From Pseudomonadota bacterium (lineage in GTDB: Bacteria; Pseudomonadota; Gammaproteobacteria; Steroidobacterales; Steroidobacteraceae), in NCBI GenBank assembly GCA_021820785.1, contig JAKADE010000065.1:1-10599 (forward strand): a DNA stretch of 10,599 bases, read 5' to 3'. Within the stretch, counting starts at the first letter, position 1; each line of letters starts with the position of its first letter. Of the stretch, positions 6,110 to 10,599 are shown one piece after another. Under the pieces are notes generated by a model, which did no database searches, had not been told where the DNA came from, and saw only the letters and a list, made by a program, of their open reading frames with translations. The translations under genes were made by a program, and so were the position numbers.

Positions 6110-8545
6110 ATGGACGACCGTCAGCTCGGCGAGTCATTCGACCGTCACCTGCAGTTCGATCAGCTCGTCACGCCGGAGGCGGCCAGTGATCGGGATCGCT
6201 TCGAGGCGATCGCGGCGGCGCTGCGCGAGCAGATCGCCGAGCGCTGGCTGGAAAGTACGCGCGAGTGTCTCGCGAGCGGCGCCAAGCAGGTCTACTACCT
6301 TTCCATGGAGTACCTGCTCGGCCGCTCGCTGAAGTGCATGCTGGCCACGCTCGAACTCGAGCCGCAGGTGCGCGCCGTGCTCGCCGCGCGCCACATCGAT
6401 TTCGAGGCGGTGTGCGAGTGTGAGCCGGATGCGGGGCTCGGCAACGGCGGCCTCGGGCGGCTCGCGGCGTGCTTCCTCGATTCGATGACGACGCTCGGGA
6501 TCCAGGCGATGGGCTACGGACTGCGCTACGAGTACGGCATCTTCCGCCAGACGCTGGTCAACGGCTGGCAGGTCGAGCACCCCGACAACTGGCTGCGCCG
6601 GCAGGATCCCTGGGAAATCGTGCGGCCCGAGGCGGCGCTCGAGACGCACATCCACTGCGGGCTGCGCTTCGAGGAGGGCGCCGCCGTGCTCTCCGAGCAG
6701 CGCGGTGCAACGCTGCGGGCCGTGCCGTACGACCGTCCGGTGGTCGGCTTCGGCACGCGCCGGGTCAATACGCTGCGCCTCTGGGCGGCGAACTCACCGG
6801 ATTACTTCGATCTCGATGAGTTCAATCACGGGGATTTCTTCGGCGCCGTGCACGACAAGATCCTCGCCGAAAACCTCACGCGCGTGCTGTATCCGGACGA
6901 TGTGACCTCGGCGGGCCGGCACCTGCGTTTCCTGCAGGAATATTTTCTCGTCTCCTCATCGCTCGCGGACATCGTGCGCCGCTTCCGGCGCACGCACGAG
7001 GACTGGAGCGCCTTGCCCGATCAGGTCGCGATCCAGCTGAACGATACCCATCCGGCGATGGCGGTGGCGGAGCTGATGCGCATCCTGCTCGACGAGGCGC
7101 ACCTCGGCTGGGAGCAGTCCTGGGACCTCACGGTACGTACCCTGGCGTACACCAACCACACGCTGCTGCCCGAGGCGCTCGAGCGCTGGCCGACCGACCT
7201 GTTCGAGCGGGCGCTGCCGCGTCAGCTCGAGATCATCTACGAGATCAACCGGCGCTTTCTCGAGGACGTCCGCGCCCGCCATCCGGGCGACGAGGCGCGG
7301 GTGCAGCGGATGAGCCTGATCGAGGAGCAGCCGCGCAAGGCGGTGCGCATGGCGCACCTCGCGGTGCTCGGTTCGCACCACACCAACGGGGTGTCGCAGA
7401 TCCACAGCGAGCTGCTGCGCACGCGCACGCTCGGGGACTTTGCGGCGATGTTTCCGCAGCGCTTCGGCAACGAGACCAACGGCGTGACGCCGCGCCGCTG
7501 GCTGCTCGCGGCCAATCCCGAGCTCTCGAGCCTGATCAGCGCGGCGATCGGACCGGGCTGGATCGGGTCACTCGAGCAGCTCCGGGCGCTCGAGCCGCTC
7601 GCCGGGGATGCGGCGTTCCGGGAGCGCTTCTGGCAGGCCAGGCGTGCCGCCAAGGTGCGCTTCGTGCAGTGGCTGCAGCGCACCGGCGGCCTGACGCTCG
7701 ATCCGGACTCGATCTTCGATTGCCAGATCAAGCGCATTCACGAGTACAAGCGCCAACTGCTCAACGTGCTGCACATCATCGTGCTCTACGACCGCCTGCG
7801 CAACGGCTGGACGGCGCCCGAGGAGCCCTCGCGCACGTTCCTGTTCGCCGGCAAGGCCGCACCGGCCTATGCGTTGGCGAAACTGATCATCAAGCTGATC
7901 AACAACGTCGCGTCTGTCATCGACGCCGACCCTGCGGTCCGGGGCCGGCTGAAGGTCGTGTTCCTGCCCGATTACGGCGTGACGCTCGCCGAGCGGTTGA
8001 TTCCGGCAAGCGACGTCTCCGAGCAGATCTCGACCGCAGGTTACGAAGCGAGCGGCACGAGCAACATGAAGTTCATGATGAACGGCGCGCTCACCGTCGG
8101 CACGCGCGACGGGGCCACGATCGAGATGGCCGCTGCGGCCGGCGAGGAGAACTTCTTTCTGTTCGGTCTCACCGCCGCGCAAGTCGCCGCCGGACGCAGC
8201 CGCTACGACCCGCACTGGCACTATGAACACGAACCGCAGACCCGCGCGGCGCTCGAGCTGATCGCGCAGGATCACTTCAGCGCCGCGGAGTGCGGCGTGT
8301 TCACGCCGATCCTCGATGCGCTGCTGAAGCACGGCGATTACTACATGCACCTGGCGGATCTGACCGCCTACACCCGCACGCACGCCGAGGTCGCGGCGAC
8401 CTACGGCGCCCGTGCGGTGTGGGTGAGGCGGGCGATCCGCAACGTTGCGGCGAGCGGGGTGTTCTCCAGCGACCGGGCGATCCGCGGCTATGCCCGTGAC
8501 ATCTGGGACGTGGCCCCGTGCACCCCTGCGGGGGGCGCCGGATAG
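6110..8545 (+). CDS. glgP: Glycogen/maltodextrin phosphorylase
   Basis: An 811-residue alpha-glucan phosphorylase of family GT35, close to the usual length (about 800-815). It releases glucose-1-phosphate from the non-reducing ends of glycogen or maltodextrin using pyridoxal phosphate, in the cytoplasm. ATG 6110 is chosen because similarity begins there (SFDRHLQFD); the frame is open further upstream but without family character. Motifs: KQVYYLSMEYLLGRSL (59-74), DAGLGNGGLGRLAACFLDSM (107-126), QLNDTHPAMAVAELMRILLD, KRIHEYKRQLLN, and the PLP signature EASGTSNMKFMMNGALTVGT from residue 646, which puts the PLP lysine at K654. The sequence cannot settle glycogen versus maltodextrin preference, so malP is an alternative name. 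No other glycogen gene is in view. Its last 58 bases overlap the convergent small gene at 8488-8748. Confidence 0.95.
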   Translation: MDDRQLGESFDRHLQFDQLVTPEAASDRDRFEAIAAALREQIAERWLESTRECLASGAKQVYYLSMEYLLGRSLKCMLATLELEPQVRAVLAARHIDFEAVCECEPDAGLGNGGLGRLAACFLDSMTTLGIQAMGYGLRYEYGIFRQTLVNGWQVEHPDNWLRRQDPWEIVRPEAALETHIHCGLRFEEGAAVLSEQRGATLRAVPYDRPVVGFGTRRVNTLRLWAANSPDYFDLDEFNHGDFFGAVHDKILAENLTRVLYPDDVTSAGRHLRFLQEYFLVSSSLADIVRRFRRTHEDWSALPDQVAIQLNDTHPAMAVAELMRILLDEAHLGWEQSWDLTVRTLAYTNHTLLPEALERWPTDLFERALPRQLEIIYEINRRFLEDVRARHPGDEARVQRMSLIEEQPRKAVRMAHLAVLGSHHTNGVSQIHSELLRTRTLGDFAAMFPQRFGNETNGVTPRRWLLAANPELSSLISAAIGPGWIGSLEQLRALEPLAGDAAFRERFWQARRAAKVRFVQWLQRTGGLTLDPDSIFDCQIKRIHEYKRQLLNVLHIIVLYDRLRNGWTAPEEPSRTFLFAGKAAPAYALAKLIIKLINNVASVIDADPAVRGRLKVVFLPDYGVTLAERLIPASDVSEQISTAGYEASGTSNMKFMMNGALTVGTRDGATIEMAAAAGEENFFLFGLTAAQVAAGRSRYDPHWHYEHEPQTRAALELIAQDHFSAAECGVFTPILDALLKHGDYYMHLADLTAYTRTHAEVAATYGARAVWVRRAIRNVAASGVFSSDRAIRGYARDIWDVAPCTPAGGAG

Positions 8546-8748
8546 ACTTCGCGGGCCAGGTGCGCCTCCGTCCAGGTGCGCAGCAGGTGACCGAGCAGCT
8601 CCACGTCGTTGGCGACGGCGAGCGGGTCGCGCCCGAGCGCCGAACGCAGCGCGTCTTTCAACCACTCGCTCAAGGCCGGGTGCGCGAGCGCCCGGTGAAT
8701 GCGCCGCTCGGCGCTGATCAGATCGATGTCGGCATTGGAGGGGGCCAT
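8488..8748 (-). CDS. Small conserved-looking protein of unknown function, downstream of cysD
   Basis: An 86-residue protein from ATG 8748, with GAGGAG (8757-8762) eight bases upstream and only 22 bases after the cysD stop, so almost certainly in the same operon. I do not recognise a family. The sequence looks like a compact soluble helical protein: ISAERRIHRALAHPALSEWL and KDALRSALGRDPLAVANDVE are followed by ELLGHLLRTWTEAHLARE. It has no Cys, no membrane segment and no signal peptide. The last 20 or so residues (PAPPAGVHGATSQMSRA) look disordered and overlap the end of the phosphorylase gene on the other strand. Its position suggests a helper for CysD or for the DabA-like protein, but nothing in the sequence proves it. 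Confidence 0.75.
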   Translation of the reverse strand: MAPSNADIDLISAERRIHRALAHPALSEWLKDALRSALGRDPLAVANDVELLGHLLRTWTEAHLAREVYPAPPAGVHGATSQMSRA

Positions 8749-8770
8749 GGCATGTTCTCCTCACGGGATA

Positions 8771-9721
8771 TCAGAAATAGCCGTCGCGTTTCTGCTGCTC
8801 GAGCGAGCCGCCGGCGTCACGATCGCCGAGGCGGCCGCTGCGCTCGGAGCGGCGTGAATGCAGGGTCTGTGCCACGACGGCCTCGAGCGTCTCGGCGTCC
8901 GACTCCTCCGCTGCGGTCACCGGCCAGCAGCCGAGGGTGCGAAAGCGCACCCGGCGCTCCTCGAGGATCTCGCCGGGTCCGAACGGCATGCGCTGTGGCT
9001 CGTCGACGACGATGAGCTGGCCGTCGCGCTCGAGCACGGGGCGCGGGCGCGCCAGATACAGCGGTGCGAGCTCGACGTCGTGCGCCAGGGCATAGGCGAG
9101 CACGTCGAGCTCCGTCCAGTTCGACAGCGGGAAGACGCGGGCCGTCTCCTGCATGCCGAGCCGGAAGTTGAACAGGTTCCACAGCTCCGGGCGCTGGCGG
9201 CGCGGCTCCCACGTGTGCTGCGGGCCGCGCACCGACACGATGCGCTCCTTGGCGCGCGAGCGCTCCTCGTCGCGCCGGGCGCCGCCGAGGATGATGTCGT
9301 AGCGACCGGCGTCGAGCGCGCTCTTCAGCGCGTCGGTGCGCATGACGGTCGTGTAGCGGTCGCCGTGTTCGAACGGGTTGATGCCGGCGGCGCGTCCGGC
9401 CTCGTTGTGCGCAACGCGCAGGTCGAAACCGTAACGGCGGGCGAAGCGGTCGCGGAACTCGAGCAGCTCGTGGAATTCCCAGGTCGAATCGATGTGCAGC
9501 AGCGGCACCGGTGGACGCGACGGATGGAACGCCCGGCACGCCAGGTGAGCGAGCACCGTGGAGTCCTTGCCCCCGGAGAACAGCAGCACCGGAGCGCGCG
9601 CCTCGGCGATCGCCTCGCGCAGGATGTAGATCGCCTCGGCTTCGAGCGCCGCGAGCGAGGGGCGCGGCCACTCGGGCGACTCGCTGCCGGGAAAGGGTGC
9701 GGACGCGGAAGTGCGGATCAC
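8771..9721 (-). CDS. cysD: Sulfate adenylyltransferase small subunit
   Basis: CysD makes adenosine 5'-phosphosulfate from sulfate and ATP, the first step of sulfate assimilation, normally together with the GTPase CysN. The 316-residue frame from GTG 9721 is close to the family length of about 300. GTG is used because it overlaps the stop of the upstream gene (GTGA), and no ATG exists before the conserved region. Visible motifs: ALEAEAIYILREA (25-37), ATP-pyrophosphatase loop LLFSGGKDSTVL (46-57), PLLHIDSTWEF (73-83), GGARRDEERSRAKERI (146-161), RPELWNLFN (177-185), VFPLSNWTELDVLAY (196-210), RFRTLGCWPVTAAEES (259-274) and the final KRDGYF. cysN would be expected right after it, but an 86-residue unknown lies there instead, so cysN must be elsewhere. 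Confidence 0.94.
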   Translation of the reverse strand: MIRTSASAPFPGSESPEWPRPSLAALEAEAIYILREAIAEARAPVLLFSGGKDSTVLAHLACRAFHPSRPPVPLLHIDSTWEFHELLEFRDRFARRYGFDLRVAHNEAGRAAGINPFEHGDRYTTVMRTDALKSALDAGRYDIILGGARRDEERSRAKERIVSVRGPQHTWEPRRQRPELWNLFNFRLGMQETARVFPLSNWTELDVLAYALAHDVELAPLYLARPRPVLERDGQLIVVDEPQRMPFGPGEILEERRVRFRTLGCWPVTAAEESDAETLEAVVAQTLHSRRSERSGRLGDRDAGGSLEQQKRDGYF

Positions 9722-10599
9722 GCGGGTGCCCCCGAAGACTGTGGGCGTGCCGGCGCCGCGGCACCGTCCTGCGCGCGCTGCGGCACGAACAGGCGCTCGG
9801 GGCCCTGTTCGTGCAGGCGGTACAGGTGCAGCCACTCGTTCTCGAGCAGCTGCTGCACGTCGGGCAGGCGCCGCACGACCCGCTCAATCCGCTCGCGCGG
9901 CGCGTCGATGAGCGCCGTCAGGCGCAGCGGCGCGTGCCGCCAGTCGGTGCCGTCGTGCACCGACTGGCGGGCCAGTCCGATGCGCAGGTCTCCACTGTGT
10001 CCTTCGAGGACGCCGATGCGCCCGCCGAGCACGTTGTGCAGCACCTTGTTGCCGCTGCCGAAGCGTTCCGGATCGACGGTCGAGCCGTAATACTGCAGGT
10101 TGATCCAGTGCGCCACGACCAGCGGACCGGCGAGCAGCTGCTCGAGCAGCGCGCCGTCGGGATCCTCCTCCGGGCGGTACTCGTGGAGGAATGCCCGGCC
10201 CTCGAGGTCGATGCCGCGGGTTCGCTCGCGCGGCGCGAGAATGAACGCGGCATTGCCCGCCAGACCCCACTCGGGCCGGACTTCGGACCAGTCGCGCGTG
10301 CGCCGCTCCAGGCGGCGCAGCAAGGCCGTGTCCTGCCCGATCAGATGCGCCAGGCCGAGGTCTGCGGCTCGCTCGCGCCGCACCTGCGCGCCCGCGCGCC
10401 GCAGCGTCTCGCGCAGCCGTGCCAGATCGGTCGCATGGCCCGGGGGGAGGGACGGCGGTTCAAACAGCTCCACGGTGTCGGTCACGGTGTCGTGCAGTCC
10501 GGCGAGCACTACGGTGTGCTCGGGCAGCTCGATGCCCTGTTCGGCGAGGCCGCGACGCACGTCCGCATCGTTGAGCAGGTCGGCGAGGATCAGATCGGA
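9718..10599 (-). CDS. dabA: DabA-like inorganic carbon transporter subunit (DUF2309), C-terminal part
   Basis: The frame enters from the right edge and ends at 9718; 293 residues are visible, roughly the last third of a protein that usually has 800-1000. Family features: GLHDTVTDTVELFEPP, RDWSEVRPEWGLAGNAAFIL, VVAHWINLQYYGSTVDPERF, SGNKVLHNVLGG and LEGHSGDLRIGLARQSV. DabA has a zinc site like that of beta-carbonic anhydrase and works with the membrane subunit DabB (NuoL-like) to take up CO2/bicarbonate. The zinc ligands should lie before the window edge; no Cys is present in the visible part. It overlaps the cysD start by four bases (GTGA), indicating translational coupling. The last 20 or so residues (AQDGAAAPARPQSSGAPA) look disordered. 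The role is by family; another substrate is possible given the sulfate gene next to it. Confidence 0.88.
   Translation of the reverse strand, partial: SDLILADLLNDADVRRGLAEQGIELPEHTVVLAGLHDTVTDTVELFEPPSLPPGHATDLARLRETLRRAGAQVRRERAADLGLAHLIGQDTALLRRLERRTRDWSEVRPEWGLAGNAAFILAPRERTRGIDLEGRAFLHEYRPEEDPDGALLEQLLAGPLVVAHWINLQYYGSTVDPERFGSGNKVLHNVLGGRIGVLEGHSGDLRIGLARQSVHDGTDWRHAPLRLTALIDAPRERIERVVRRLPDVQQLLENEWLHLYRLHEQGPERLFVPQRAQDGAAAPARPQSSGAPA

Noticed and set aside
7568..8764. Long minus-strand frame antisense to glgP
   Set aside because: High-GC shadow frame; Arg/Ala/Gly-rich and without motifs, while the plus strand encodes a full phosphorylase.
8858..10090. Long plus-strand frame over cysD and the dabA-like gene
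   Set aside because: Shadow frame; the minus strand carries clear family motifs throughout.

Overview
High-GC bacterial chromosome, most likely a gammaproteobacterium of the Xanthomonadales/Nevskiales/Chromatiales type. The grounds are strong G/C at third codon positions, a LytS/LytTR pair, a GlgP/MalP-type phosphorylase, CysD and a DabA-like protein; the taxon is an inference. No tRNA, rRNA, CRISPR array, insertion sequence or phage gene was seen.

Layout. 1-297 (-): start of a secreted protein cut by the left edge. 298-662: divergent intergenic region with an AT-rich patch. 663-1772 (+): exported beta-propeller protein, followed by a clear intrinsic terminator (1801-1863). 1921-3076 (-): a two-gene unit, a tetrapyrrole-methylase-fold methyltransferase (2162-3076) followed by a 48-residue peptide gene (1921-2067). 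3077-3453: divergent regulatory region with two near-identical 17-bp direct repeats exactly 21 bp apart. 3454-5602 (+): LytS-type histidine kinase and LytTR response regulator. 5396-5914 (-): TspO/MBR membrane protein, whose 3' end overlaps an odd C-terminal extension of the regulator. 6110-8545 (+): glycogen/maltodextrin phosphorylase. 8488-10599 (-): dabA-like (5' part outside the window), cysD and an 86-residue unknown, read as one tight operon.

The most interesting part is 1921-3076. The methyltransferase closely resembles the catalytic domain of OphMA (omphalotin, fungal borosin) and bacterial SonM: it has the FYGHPGVF and GVSAED..ADLGIDP motifs and conserved Tyr/Arg residues equivalent to OphMA Y66, R72, Y76 and Y98. 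These enzymes N-methylate peptide backbones. No substrate is fused to this enzyme. A short gene with a strong ribosome binding site lies just downstream, and its peptide ends in KVVVVLVL, a Val/Leu-rich tail like a borosin core. The pair therefore looks like a split borosin RiPP locus. The precursor is unusually small and has no room for the helical borosin-binding domain seen in SonA and OphMA, so it may be an undescribed precursor class. The neighbouring LytS/LytTR pair and the 21-bp-spaced repeats suggest, by inference only, that the two-component system controls itself and perhaps the peptide genes. No dedicated protease or exporter for the peptide is in the window.

The remaining genes are metabolic: polyglucan breakdown (glgP), sulfate activation (cysD, without cysN in view) and probable inorganic carbon uptake (dabA-like).
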